NCBI GenBank assembly: GCA_021806235.1
Contig: JAJZXU010000032.1
Location: 1 to 39,078, forward strand
Origin: Thermoplasmata archaeon
Lineage (GTDB): Archaea > Thermoplasmatota > Thermoplasmata > Thermoplasmatales > Thermoplasmataceae
Length of the DNA stretch: 39,078 nt
Direction of reading: 5' to 3'
The translations under genes and the position numbers were made by a program. The notes under the pieces were generated by a model, which saw nothing but the letters and a program-made list of their open reading frames with translations, made no database searches and was not told the DNA's origin. This document shows positions 1 to 8,449 of the stretch, in pieces. Position 1 is the first letter of the stretch; each line of letters opens with the position of its first letter.

Positions 1-1
1 T

Positions 2-100
2 ATAGAATACAACTCCAAGCATGCATTTAAGGTAATGAACGGATATTATAAATCCAGGGATGAGATAAGGGAAATGTTTCAGAAGAGGTATCCTTTATAA
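2..100 (+). CDS. C-terminal end of an unidentified protein (partial)
   Basis: An open frame runs in from the left edge and ends in TAA at 98-100, giving 32 residues rich in Tyr, Lys and Arg and ending KRYPL. The start lies outside the window. I do not recognise the family. It may be a genuine gene end or a remnant, because the DNA after it is non-coding for almost 400 bases and leads into a toxin-antitoxin locus. Confidence 0.35.
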   Translation: MEYNSKHAFKVMNGYYKSRDEIREMFQKRYPL

Positions 101-478
101 ATACACAAAATTATGTACACGATCATACCGGCTCTGTTTTTTCAGGATATTTCAAAGGATCATTAGTTGTATTACCCTATATGTTTATATTATTCACATA
201 GCTCCATTAACTCTCTGTTGATAATAAAATTAAGAGAAATATTTATACAGTGGGATTCTTATATGAAAATGAAAAGATAGCATGAAAACCAGGTGATATG
301 GACAGCAAGGCTAATATGATCATTAAACATCTGGATTTAGGTCTGTTCTTCTACAAGATTGTGGGTAATACATAAAAGTAGAGATAAAAACATCAATAAA
401 AAGCCCTAAAATACTGAATAATCTAAATTCTCTATTTTACCTCCTTGTAAACTTGAGTTAATAGAAAAATTTAGAAAA
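101..478. other. Non-coding stretch upstream of the MntA/HepT locus
   Basis: No convincing complete gene. One 25-codon ORF (298-375, plus) has a good ribosome binding site (AGGTGAT directly before its ATG), but it has no recognisable relatives and may be the head of a lost gene. The bases 422-478 are open in the mntA frame and encode residues that look like the middle of a ribbon-helix-helix protein (see the mntA entry). Otherwise I see only A+T-rich sequence. Confidence 0.4.
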
Positions 479-937
479 ATGTCAATGGAACGCTTTGGCT
501 ATGGCCGGGGATCATTGAGCGAGACTGCAAATGTAGCGATAAGCCAGTGGTTAGAAAAGGAGGCATACATAAGCTTATTTTTAAAGCAAATAATTGAAAA
601 TGCCAGAAAATACAGTAATATTCTGGCAGTTATAATTTTTGGCAGTTACGCCCGCGGGGGAAATAATTACAACGACATAGATGTTGCCATATTGCTGAAT
701 AAGGATAATGTAAGTTCCCCTGAATTTCTTGTACAGTATACTGATGTAAAAGGATTATTTGATGTGTCTATCCTGAACAGACTTTCTATAAATATAAGGA
801 AAAGGGTATTATCGGAGGGTAGAATAATTTATTGTTCCGATAAACCCGGGCTTTATGATTATAATTTTAAATTAATAGAGGAGTTGGCAGAATTTGGCCC
901 CAGGCTTAAAAGAATTTTGGAGAAGGCAGTAGAATGA
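479..937 (+). CDS. mntA: MntA-type nucleotidyltransferase antitoxin with RHH-like N-terminal tail
   Basis: 152 aa. The minimal nucleotidyltransferase signature is clear: GSYARG at residues 55-60 followed by D66-I-D68, the metal-binding aspartate pair. In characterised MntA/HepT systems this enzyme adds AMP to a tyrosine beside the HEPN active site of the toxin and so silences it; that role is inferred here from family and context. The next gene overlaps by 4 bases (ATGA), which supports a pair. Oddity: residues 1-28, and about 19 further codons upstream that lack a start codon, read like the C-terminal helices of an archaeal ribbon-helix-helix antitoxin (FGYGRGSLSE...ISQWLEKE, compare the antitoxin at 36401). 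The gene therefore seems fused to the tail of a decapitated RHH gene. The true start could be the ATG at 479, at 485, or further in. Confidence 0.8.
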   Translation: MSMERFGYGRGSLSETANVAISQWLEKEAYISLFLKQIIENARKYSNILAVIIFGSYARGGNNYNDIDVAILLNKDNVSSPEFLVQYTDVKGLFDVSILNRLSINIRKRVLSEGRIIYCSDKPGLYDYNFKLIEELAEFGPRLKRILEKAVE

Positions 938-1341
938 TAGACAGGGAACGTGTGTTAAATCTTCTGGCATTGCTTGATGATTATTTAAGAGAATTAAAAG
1001 GCAATATGGGCATCACGTTAGAAGAATATAAGAGTAACGTAGGTGTACAGAGAATATCAGAACGGTTGCTTCAGTTAATAAGTGAGGTGGAATTGGATAT
1101 ATCAGAAGAAGTTTACAAAGGACTGAAATTAAAGCTTGTAACAGAAGAAAAACCTCTTCTTCATGCCCTGGATAATGTTTTTGGAAAAAGTGCAGTGGAC
1201 AGAATGGTAGCCCGGCGTAATATGCGCAATCAGCTGATGCATGCGTATGTTTCGTATAATGTTGAAGAAGTATTTTCGCAGGCAAGCGATATTTCAGATG
1301 TGGAGGCTTTTATGAATGCAACAAAAAAACTGATTAAATAA
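934..1341 (+). CDS. hepT: HepT-like HEPN-domain toxin (DUF86 type)
   Basis: 135 aa, mostly helical. It carries the RX4HXY motif of HepT toxins at R98-N-Q-L-M-H103-A-Y105. In this family Arg and His form the RNase centre and the Tyr is the residue that MntA AMPylates. The start codon overlaps the end of mntA (ATGA at 934-937), so the two are surely co-translated. Predicted activity is RNA cleavage, restrained by MntA. HEPN proteins of this size can alternatively act in tRNA or mRNA processing, but the neighbouring nucleotidyltransferase makes a type VII toxin-antitoxin pair the best reading. Confidence 0.82.
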   Translation: MIDRERVLNLLALLDDYLRELKGNMGITLEEYKSNVGVQRISERLLQLISEVELDISEEVYKGLKLKLVTEEKPLLHALDNVFGKSAVDRMVARRNMRNQLMHAYVSYNVEEVFSQASDISDVEAFMNATKKLIK

Positions 1342-1564
1342 CCCATTAAATTTATTGGTTATGCTTTCTCTCACATGGCATTCAGAAATAGATGGTTGAA
1401 TAATGCCTATAACTGTAATGAATATATCAAAAACGATGTAATAATATTTAACCTCCCAGCTGTGGAACAATAGTTCCTTCTATTCATCCACTTTCTGGAT
1501 TAATTCACCCGCCTGGGGCAGAGTATTCCAGTATCATCGCTTCACATATAATAAAATTTATAAA

Positions 1565-2776
1565 TTAATTTCTATTTTTATCTGGTAGTAATGGCAACAG
1601 TATAACAGATACAATAGCAAATATAAGCATAAAAATAAACGATTCGTATAATGATATATTAATGTATAATAATCCTGTAACCAACGCTATTCCAACAGAA
1701 CCGCCAACTATATTGCCAAAACTCCATACCAGTGCATTTGACTGCGTTGAGAATTCTGGGGGAACCACCTGTGCAACATACCCTAATAGAACCGGGAAAC
1801 CACTGAATGCAGCAAGGACATATACTAGATATATAATTGTAACAAGGATTACATTATCCGTCAGTAACAGTACACCAAAGAATACCGTTGAAATTATTGC
1901 TGTCACTGCAATTGTAAATTTACCGCCATATTTTCTTACCAGTGATCCAAAATAGGGTTGCCCGAAAATGGCACCTATGAAACTTATTGTTACAACATCA
2001 CCCATTATTATCTTTGAATGAAATATGCTATCAAAATAATCTGGAATGAATGTTACTGTACCCAGCAGAAATATGGATCTGATAAAAACAATGGCTGTCA
2101 ATATATACAGGAATTTTTTATATTTATTATAATTTAAATTTCTTTCCTTATTCTCTTCTTTTAATTCTTCTTTATTCAATGTTTTTCCCCTTACATATGG
2201 CCTCTTGAAGAAACTTAAACCAGATAATATTATGAATGCCGATATGACGGTATAAATAAATATGATTAATAAACCATTAAAATTACCAAAAAATACTATG
2301 GCATAAACAATTATAGATGGCAGTAAAGCCCTACCGGAACTACCGAATGATCCATTAATGCCCATGGCATATGGAGATTTATTCCTGCCGTACGTAAATG
2401 ATAAAATGGAGGCCCCAATGGGGTGGTAAAACGCCTGTCCTATACCCAGTAATACCGCAGCCATTAGGATTATAAAATTTATCTCTCTTATTAATAAAAA
2501 TGCCAGACCAAAAAATAGAACTGATACTGCCTCTATTATTATGCCGGTGAAGATCAATAAACTATCTCTATTTATTCTGTCCGCATATTTTCCTATAGGC
2601 GAACCCAGCAAACCTGACAGTAAATTATATAGAATAGCCATAACACCCAGAAATTCTATACTAACACCAGGTATAAATTTATAATACGCTATTAATGTAG
2701 GAAATAGCAGGAAATTACCATCATTGGTGAAATGCGCCATTGAAGTAAATATAAGTGATTTTTTATCATCCTTCAT
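1565..2776 (-). CDS. MFS transporter, about 12 membrane segments
   Basis: 403 aa, a chain of hydrophobic helices with short loops and a longer charged loop in the middle (about residues 193-215, rich in K and E), the usual layout of the major facilitator superfamily: six helices, central loop, six helices. The motif GSPIGKYADR at about residues 58-67 corresponds to the conserved MFS loop 2-3 signature (GxxxDRxGR). Substrate unknown; N-terminal ...AHFTNDGNFLLFPTLI is typical of archaeal members often labelled as drug or sugar exporters. A TATA-like stretch about 25 bases before the ATG suggests a leaderless, single-gene transcript. Confidence 0.82.
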   Translation of the reverse strand: MKDDKKSLIFTSMAHFTNDGNFLLFPTLIAYYKFIPGVSIEFLGVMAILYNLLSGLLGSPIGKYADRINRDSLLIFTGIIIEAVSVLFFGLAFLLIREINFIILMAAVLLGIGQAFYHPIGASILSFTYGRNKSPYAMGINGSFGSSGRALLPSIIVYAIVFFGNFNGLLIIFIYTVISAFIILSGLSFFKRPYVRGKTLNKEELKEENKERNLNYNKYKKFLYILTAIVFIRSIFLLGTVTFIPDYFDSIFHSKIIMGDVVTISFIGAIFGQPYFGSLVRKYGGKFTIAVTAIISTVFFGVLLLTDNVILVTIIYLVYVLAAFSGFPVLLGYVAQVVPPEFSTQSNALVWSFGNIVGGSVGIALVTGLLYINISLYESFIFMLIFAIVSVILLPLLPDKNRN

Positions 2777-2834
2777 ACATAAGTAAGTTATCTAAAATAT
2801 ATAAACTATTTGTTATAAACTATTTATTAATAAA

Positions 2835-5195
2835 TTATTTAAAGAAATCATCAAGATTTGTGGTTTCTGATTTCTTTTTGTTTGAATCTTCATTAAACAG
2901 ATCGGTAATTTTTGTCTGCGGATTTTTAACTACTTCTACCTCCTTATCAAGGCTTTCCAGAACACGGTTTAATGTTTCCTGCAATCTCTTTGAATAATAA
3001 ATATAATCCGGCCTATAATTAAATGTTTCCCCGTCTATAAATGGTTCAACTTCCTGCGGGGTTCTGTTTGCATTCGTTACTATCCATGAAACTTTCATTC
3101 CGGGTATAAACATTTCACCCCTCTCAATCATTTTTTTGGCAGCATTGACATTTGCCATTGATGATGCATTTTTATACGTGTCAAAATCCTTCACACTCCT
3201 TGATATAACTAGGTCTTCGTTATCTATATCCCCCGCAGAAACTTTCTTTATTAAATCCTCAGCATACTGTTTTGCACCGTTAACATTCCTGGATAAAATT
3301 AAATCAAATACCTTTTTTAAGGCCTCACTCTGTAAATTAAATGAATCGGTTCTCCTCGTTTCATAACCACGTACCAGTATTTCTCCATTATTTTCCTCTG
3401 GATAAACAATTTTACCGGCATACCTTTTTTTTGCACCGTGTGAAAATAGTGGGTCCATTACTTTCTCAAATTCCAGTACCAAATTTTCCCTCTGTGATAT
3501 TTCGGAGCTTAATTTATTACCAAAGTCTATTGCTTCATCAACCGTTTTTTTCCCGGATTCTATAAATATTGAATCTGTATCGCCATAAATCACCTTATTG
3601 CCATCATTTTCAAGATCTGATATTATTGATGTTATTGTCTGTCTTGCAAATGCAGTTATTGCACTGCTGATTTCACGATTGGTGAATCTGTAAAATGTTG
3701 TTCCCAGCACGCCATAAAAGGTATTCATTAAAACCTTTATTGCATCCTGCAATCCATTGAAGTACTCATAATTTTCCTTATCTGTTTTCATCTGTTTTTT
3801 TACTTCATCACGGTCTTTCATTAACTGTTCCAGAATATCCGGTATAATGCCCTTTTTAACATCAGGGGATAAAAATTTAGCCCCGTTTGGAGCAGTAATT
3901 TCACCATTCTTACTCAGTGTCGTAAAGCATATATTATGTTTTATAATCATTGAGGGATACATACTTTTAAAGTCAAGAACAACAATCATATCGTATAATC
4001 CCGGCTCCATTGTATGTACATAACCACCTTCATATGTTTCGTTGCTTGACCTTCTTGCACTCATGGGAACCCCAATACTTTCCCTGTCCGCCCTTCTTAT
4101 TAATATTGAATCAACATATGTGCTTGTTCCACCGTTTGTTACATCGTCTAATGGCAGCATTGATACCGTTGATAGATATAAATTTCTATCCAGAATCCTT
4201 ATTTTTAAATAAATCATTAGAGCCAGATACGAATCTTTAATACAGTATTTGACCACATCGTCCCTTCTATTTTTCCATTCGTTTTCTATATAAATTCTAT
4301 TGACATTTTCCTTTCCCTCATTTAACAGTAAATTTGATACAAAGTTTAATGATTCGTGTTTCGGATGCAGCACCTTTTTAACTGCCCACCATGCATCGTC
4401 TATTACCCTGCCATGCAATCTCCAGAACTGGTCCATTATTCTTCTTGGTGGCAAAAAATCCCTTCCTGTATTAAAATGAATTCTATTTGCTCTCATTCTT
4501 TCTTCCAGTAATGGCAAATCGTAGCCATCTATGTTATACCCTGTTATAATATCCGGGTCTTCTTCTGTTATCAGGTCATTAAATCCATTCAATATGGATT
4601 TTTCATCAGAGGTTTCATTTGAGGATAATTCTCCCTGCTGTATTTTGCCTTTGAAATAAATGGAATAGCCAATAACAAATATTTCCCTTGTGCTTATTGA
4701 ATTCTCTATATCAAACGACAGTATTTTTAAGTCGGGATTAAATGATTCTGCGGTTTCTATTTTATTAATTTTAATTACAATATCCGTTGTGTAATTTTTT
4801 TTCTCATCTTCTAATAACTCCCCCTCTATATTAACGCTTGACCCCAGATCATAATCATAAATAAACCTGTGATGGAATGGTATATCTGCAGCCAGAGCCT
4901 CACAGTTACATATTTTCCTCAGTTCCGGAACTTTCCATGGTGATTTTACATAAAACCTTTTTACATCTACATTTTCACCATTTAAAAATAAATTTTTATC
5001 CTCCATATCTATAAATTCCGGATTATTTTTCATTTTGCTTATACAGTCTTCAGAGGGGTCTACATAATCAAAATATGGTTTAAATCCAAAAAATAATGCA
5101 GTTACAGATTTTCCATCTGAACTTCTACCAAAGAGTTCAACCGTAACATCATTTTGCCTGTATGATGCTGTAATAATTCTCATTTTTATTTTCAT
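2835..5195 (-). CDS. polB: Family B DNA polymerase with 3'-5' exonuclease
   Basis: 786 aa, normal length for archaeal PolB. Exonuclease motifs are intact: Exo I D162-I-E164, Exo II N221...Y225-D226, Exo III Y317-xxx-D321. Polymerase motifs are intact: A (D408-FKSMYPS), B (K487...N491-xxYG) and C (Y537-GDTD541), followed by KKRYAG at 589-594. It should be a proofreading replicative or repair polymerase. The tail carries two candidate PCNA-binding peptides: QTKITDLF (760-767) and NLDDFF (780-785) at the very end. Start choice: ATG at 5195 is the longest. A TATA-like box at about 5200-5217 (minus) lies 25 bases before a second ATG at 5183, which would be the leaderless start (782 aa). nadM ends upstream on the same strand. 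Confidence 0.97.
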   Translation of the reverse strand: MKIKMRIITASYRQNDVTVELFGRSSDGKSVTALFFGFKPYFDYVDPSEDCISKMKNNPEFIDMEDKNLFLNGENVDVKRFYVKSPWKVPELRKICNCEALAADIPFHHRFIYDYDLGSSVNIEGELLEDEKKNYTTDIVIKINKIETAESFNPDLKILSFDIENSISTREIFVIGYSIYFKGKIQQGELSSNETSDEKSILNGFNDLITEEDPDIITGYNIDGYDLPLLEERMRANRIHFNTGRDFLPPRRIMDQFWRLHGRVIDDAWWAVKKVLHPKHESLNFVSNLLLNEGKENVNRIYIENEWKNRRDDVVKYCIKDSYLALMIYLKIRILDRNLYLSTVSMLPLDDVTNGGTSTYVDSILIRRADRESIGVPMSARRSSNETYEGGYVHTMEPGLYDMIVVLDFKSMYPSMIIKHNICFTTLSKNGEITAPNGAKFLSPDVKKGIIPDILEQLMKDRDEVKKQMKTDKENYEYFNGLQDAIKVLMNTFYGVLGTTFYRFTNREISSAITAFARQTITSIISDLENDGNKVIYGDTDSIFIESGKKTVDEAIDFGNKLSSEISQRENLVLEFEKVMDPLFSHGAKKRYAGKIVYPEENNGEILVRGYETRRTDSFNLQSEALKKVFDLILSRNVNGAKQYAEDLIKKVSAGDIDNEDLVISRSVKDFDTYKNASSMANVNAAKKMIERGEMFIPGMKVSWIVTNANRTPQEVEPFIDGETFNYRPDYIYYSKRLQETLNRVLESLDKEVEVVKNPQTKITDLFNEDSNKKKSETTNLDDFFK

Positions 5196-5230
5196 TTAAT
5201 TTTTTATATTTATACAATATATATATTTTG

Positions 5231-5749
5231 TTATATAGGATCTTCATCGGTTTTTGATAAATCCCTTAATCTGTTAACGCCATCAAGGTCTCTTATTATA
5301 TTATACACTGTTTCCGGAACCGTATCTTCCCAGTTCTGGTTATTTATCATTTTATTCCTTATTTTTGTACCTGTCCATTCATTTCTATTGAACATCGGTG
5401 ATGACAGGACTTCATAGTTCTTTTCGTAAAATAGCCTTTTTACTAATGGATTATTTGTATAAACCCTTCTAAATGGGGGTGTTAATGATTCGACATGTGC
5501 AACCCACATTGGATTAGAGTTCACATCTTCTATAGGAACGATATAATAATTTGATATCTCACTTTGTTCCAGTGTATTTAAAATCATTAAATACCTTTCA
5601 CCTGCTGTGAATGGGTTCATAAGTGTATGTGATAACTGTGCACTGCCTATTCCAATAACAACATACTCATTTTCGCTCAGAATTTTTTTAATTATTTCTA
5701 CATGCCCCTTGTGGAACGGTTGAAACCTACCTATTATAAATGCTCTCAT
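5231..5749 (-). CDS. nadM: Nicotinamide-nucleotide adenylyltransferase, archaeal type
   Basis: 172 aa, the usual size. It joins NMN and ATP to give NAD+. The N-terminal nucleotidylyltransferase signature is GRFQPFHKGH (residues 7-16) and the C-terminal ISxTxxR-like motif is present as TGTKIR (about 124-129), together typical of archaeal NadM. The gene lies 35 bases upstream of polB on the same strand, although polB has its own TATA-like box. A small palindrome sits just before its start (separate entry). It works with pncA and pncB elsewhere in this window. Confidence 0.94.
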   Translation of the reverse strand: MRAFIIGRFQPFHKGHVEIIKKILSENEYVVIGIGSAQLSHTLMNPFTAGERYLMILNTLEQSEISNYYIVPIEDVNSNPMWVAHVESLTPPFRRVYTNNPLVKRLFYEKNYEVLSSPMFNRNEWTGTKIRNKMINNQNWEDTVPETVYNIIRDLDGVNRLRDLSKTDEDPI

Positions 5750-5760
5750 TTAGAGTTAAT

Positions 5761-5775
5761 ATTTACAATGTAAAT
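5761..5775 (-). promoter_or_regulatory. Palindrome ATTTAC-AAT-GTAAAT upstream of nadM
   Basis: Perfect 6-bp arms with a 3-bp spacer, 12-26 bases before the nadM start and just downstream of a TATA-like A/T tract, i.e. near the likely transcription start. This is a good place for a repressor operator. The regulator is unknown; the half-site resembles that of the palindrome at 36346-36370. Confidence 0.4.
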
Positions 5776-5899
5776 AAATTTTTACGCTAATAAAATAATT
5801 TTTTAAAATGTTACTTCAATAAACTTAAAAACTTATTATTTGTCCTGCAGGATTGTGTATCTTTTTAAATTTTTGTCTATAGCCGGGGAATAAACACTT

Positions 5900-6016
5900 T
5901 TACCTGGTGTTCTTTTGATGTTTCACATATTTTGCATTATGCCATGAAAACACTGTGTAAACGGATATTATCACCAAAGTTAAGGCTTCATAGAGTTTAT
6001 GTAAATATCTATTCAA
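5900..6016 (-). CDS. Possible 38-aa membrane peptide after the dUTPase-like gene
   Basis: A TTG-started frame overlaps the last codons of the dUTPase-like gene and runs 38 codons to TAA. It encodes one hydrophobic helix (ALTLVIISVYTVFSWHN, about residues 11-27) flanked by basic residues (N-terminal MNRYLHK, C-terminal KHQKNTR), the plan of a single-pass small membrane protein. No ribosome binding site is visible and there is no family match by eye, so it could be chance. The rest of 5750-6008 shows nothing else. Confidence 0.25.
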   Translation of the reverse strand: MNRYLHKLYEALTLVIISVYTVFSWHNAKYVKHQKNTR

Positions 6017-6440
6017 GATTTATTCCGTTGCTGTTGTGATAATGCCCGGACCTTTTTTCATAATTTTTTTCCGGCATATTTATTTCATAAAAAACTATCT
6101 GAACAAATTTACATCCATTTTTTAATGCAATATTATCGCCGAAATTATAAAATGTCATGGTTAAATTTCCCTTAAAGCCAGCATCAACAAATCCAAATGA
6201 TGAGAATATACCTCTTCTCGAGTATTTTGATTTTATATACAGGGACGCAACAACATTATCGGGTAAATTCAATTTCTCCAGACTCGATATGAAAAATAAC
6301 TGGTTCTTGTTTATGTTTTCATCACTGATTTCCCCTATTCTCAGATCATAACCATTGGGAGTCAGGCAACGTTCATCATAATTCTCTGAAATTAATAAAT
6401 GATTTTTTATATAATTTTTTATTTTAATGTCATTTAACAT
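6009..6440 (-). CDS. dCTP deaminase / dUTPase family protein
   Basis: 143 aa with the jelly-roll family layout: LTPNGYDLRIG (26-36), SKYSRRGIFS (71-80), GFVDAGFKGN (83-92) and the C-terminal SGHYHNSNG (131-139). D86 matches the catalytic aspartate region shared with bifunctional archaeal DCD-DUT enzymes (WIDAGFKG). The glutamate of dCTP deaminases, expected in the following strand (TLE), is replaced: the strand reads LTMTFYN, with T96 at that place. I therefore favour dUTP diphosphatase, or an inactive homologue, over deaminase. Its start overlaps the end of the permease by 11 bases, so the two are one operon. It is shorter than typical Dcd (about 170-200 aa). Confidence 0.75.
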   Translation of the reverse strand: MLNDIKIKNYIKNHLLISENYDERCLTPNGYDLRIGEISDENINKNQLFFISSLEKLNLPDNVVASLYIKSKYSRRGIFSSFGFVDAGFKGNLTMTFYNFGDNIALKNGCKFVQIVFYEINMPEKNYEKRSGHYHNSNGINLE

Positions 6441-7785
6441 TATTAGTTATAGTTCTTTTATTAATTATCTTTTTTATCAGTGGATATAACACTAATGCAA
6501 TTATAAATGATACATAATAACTTATATCCACGCCACCAAGGTATAGCTTTGATATAATACCCTCATAGATTACACCTGGATCCATAAATGGTATGGATAT
6601 CAGTAATGCAATAAAATATGAGAATATTCCGGATTTATTGAACCCTGAAATTTTTTTAGTATCAAATTCCCGGTGTCTATTGATAATAAAGAAATCGGCA
6701 ATCATGATGCCTATCCAGGGGGTTATCCAGTAATCCAGAATAAATAGGAAATCCTCATAAAATGAATAAAATTTTGAATATGTTATTATTGCCAGTATAA
6801 TCGAAACTACTATTCCTATCATAACCGTATTAAACCTCTTCATTTTTATTCCTGTTGTTTTCAATGAAACAGAGTTGGAATATAGATTAATGGCATTTGC
6901 AGCTATTCCACCAAGGAATATTGCGAATAATCCAACAATACCGTACGGACCGAGAACCGATTTTAAATCTATAGCAGGATTTCCAGATGGGTTAAACGAT
7001 AATATTGCAATAAAAACACCAGCTATTTCAGCCCATAATGATGCTATGAGTCCACCTGAAAATGTATAGATAAATGCGTTCTTTTCCTTATTATACCTTG
7101 AATAATCTGCTGCATATGGCCCCCATGACATGATGTATGAAAATGATGTTGCCAGGGTTATGCCGAATGCCGCACCGAAGCCATAATATACAGGTTTATA
7201 GGCGTATATATATGATATTTTAAACAGTGACGATATAATGATAAATGAGAACATGATACCCAGAACTACTGACATTATTTTTTCAAAATATGATATTAAT
7301 TTCCTCCCTGAAAATGATATCATAAATATTATAATGGCAAGAAGAATAATGGAAACCTCATAATACGGTATATGAAATGCCAGTGTAAAGGCAAAGGCAG
7401 CCAGGACTAAATTAACGGTTAACCAGCCGAGTGTGTTTAACCACTGTAAACCGGACATAAAAATCCCAAACCGGTTACCAAATGCCCTCCTTCCTGCAAT
7501 CATCTGGGGTAAACCCGTAAATGGGCCTGTCTTTGACATATACGCTAACAGGATAGCCCCGAAAACATTGCCTGTAATAAGTGCTAGAACTGTCATTTCC
7601 AGACTCAGGTTTAAAAGTATAGGTATGAATCCTATTGCAAAATCACCTATTGTTAAATTTGTTGCAAACCACAGTGTAAATAATTCGGAAGATTTGTGGT
7701 TTCTTTCGCTTTCAGGAATTGCTATATTTTCGTATTCTTTAAAGGTATGATCAGAACTATTTACGAACGAGTGTTCGGTTTTCAT
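6430..7785 (-). CDS. NCS1-family nucleobase permease (cytosine/purine type)
   Basis: 451 aa, about 12 membrane helices. The N-terminal segment (LFTLWFATNLTIGDFAIGF, about 37-55) and the GLPQMIAGRRAFG loop (about 95-107) are typical of NCS1 cytosine, uracil, allantoin or purine permeases. It imports nucleobases across the cell membrane; the exact base cannot be read from sequence. It is followed by an overlapping dUTPase-like gene, consistent with pyrimidine use. It is divergent from scpB, and the shared 184-base gap holds both promoters. Confidence 0.85.
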   Translation of the reverse strand: MKTEHSFVNSSDHTFKEYENIAIPESERNHKSSELFTLWFATNLTIGDFAIGFIPILLNLSLEMTVLALITGNVFGAILLAYMSKTGPFTGLPQMIAGRRAFGNRFGIFMSGLQWLNTLGWLTVNLVLAAFAFTLAFHIPYYEVSIILLAIIIFMISFSGRKLISYFEKIMSVVLGIMFSFIIISSLFKISYIYAYKPVYYGFGAAFGITLATSFSYIMSWGPYAADYSRYNKEKNAFIYTFSGGLIASLWAEIAGVFIAILSFNPSGNPAIDLKSVLGPYGIVGLFAIFLGGIAANAINLYSNSVSLKTTGIKMKRFNTVMIGIVVSIILAIITYSKFYSFYEDFLFILDYWITPWIGIMIADFFIINRHREFDTKKISGFNKSGIFSYFIALLISIPFMDPGVIYEGIISKLYLGGVDISYYVSFIIALVLYPLIKKIINKRTITNNVK

Positions 7786-7969
7786 ATTACCCTAATTTAG
7801 AATTGCTATAAATATATTGCTTAATAAATGCATTTAAATTATATTATGATTTTATATAGACCATGTATTCCATTGTTAACATTATTATTTAGATAATGTG
7901 TTATAACTGTATTTATTATAGAGAAGGTAATTTCATAAAATTTAAATTATACTATATCAATACCATATA

Positions 7970-8449
7970 ATGGAAGAACTTACCAGGAAGGTGGAGGCAA
8001 TTTTATATTCGTCCAGAGAACCGTTAAAGGTTTCTGATATAGCTGAATATTTAAATTCAGATAATAGTAAAATTTTAAAATGTATCAGGGATATAGAGAG
8101 AAATTATTCAGAGATAGATAGTTCACTGGCGGTGGGCCAGTTTGGAAATAAATACAAAATAAAATTAAATGATAACTTCAATGAACTGGTATCTCCCTTT
8201 ATAGACAGGGAATTTACAGATAAGGAATTGTCAATGTTATCATATATTTATAAAAATCCTGGAGTTATCAATGGAGACCTGAGGGAAAAGTTTGGTTATG
8301 ATTATCGGGAATCCACAGAAAGTTTAAAAAAATTAAAGATGATCTCATCAAAAAAATACAGGAATACAAATAAATATAACGTTACAAAAAATTTTTATCT
8401 TAAATTTAATATCAACAAAAGAACCCTAAAAAAAGAGGATGAAAAATGA
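7970..8449 (+). CDS. scpB: ScpB-like chromosome segregation/condensation protein
   Basis: 159 aa. The opening (MEELTRKVEAILYSSREPLKVSDIAEYL) is the classic ScpB start, and two winged-helix domains follow (about residues 5-75 and 85-140). ScpB is the kite subunit that with ScpA binds SMC; neither partner is in the window. A TATA-like tract at about 7937-7952 is followed by the ATG at about the distance expected for a leaderless transcript. The stop overlaps the purD start by 4 bases, so the two are coupled. Confidence 0.85.
   Translation: MEELTRKVEAILYSSREPLKVSDIAEYLNSDNSKILKCIRDIERNYSEIDSSLAVGQFGNKYKIKLNDNFNELVSPFIDREFTDKELSMLSYIYKNPGVINGDLREKFGYDYRESTESLKKLKMISSKKYRNTNKYNVTKNFYLKFNINKRTLKKEDEK

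Noticed and set aside
298-375. 25-codon ORF with a ribosome binding site
   Set aside because: No family, short, and followed by stops in all frames; mentioned only as part of the non-coding stretch.
1013-1285. 90-codon minus-strand ORF across hepT
   Set aside because: It is the shadow of hepT, whose RX4HXY motif and overlap with mntA show which strand is real.
1467-1480. Short palindrome GGAAC-AATA-GTTCC between hepT and the MFS gene
   Set aside because: 5-bp arms only, not next to a start codon or T-run; could be a chance hairpin, so not listed as a terminator.
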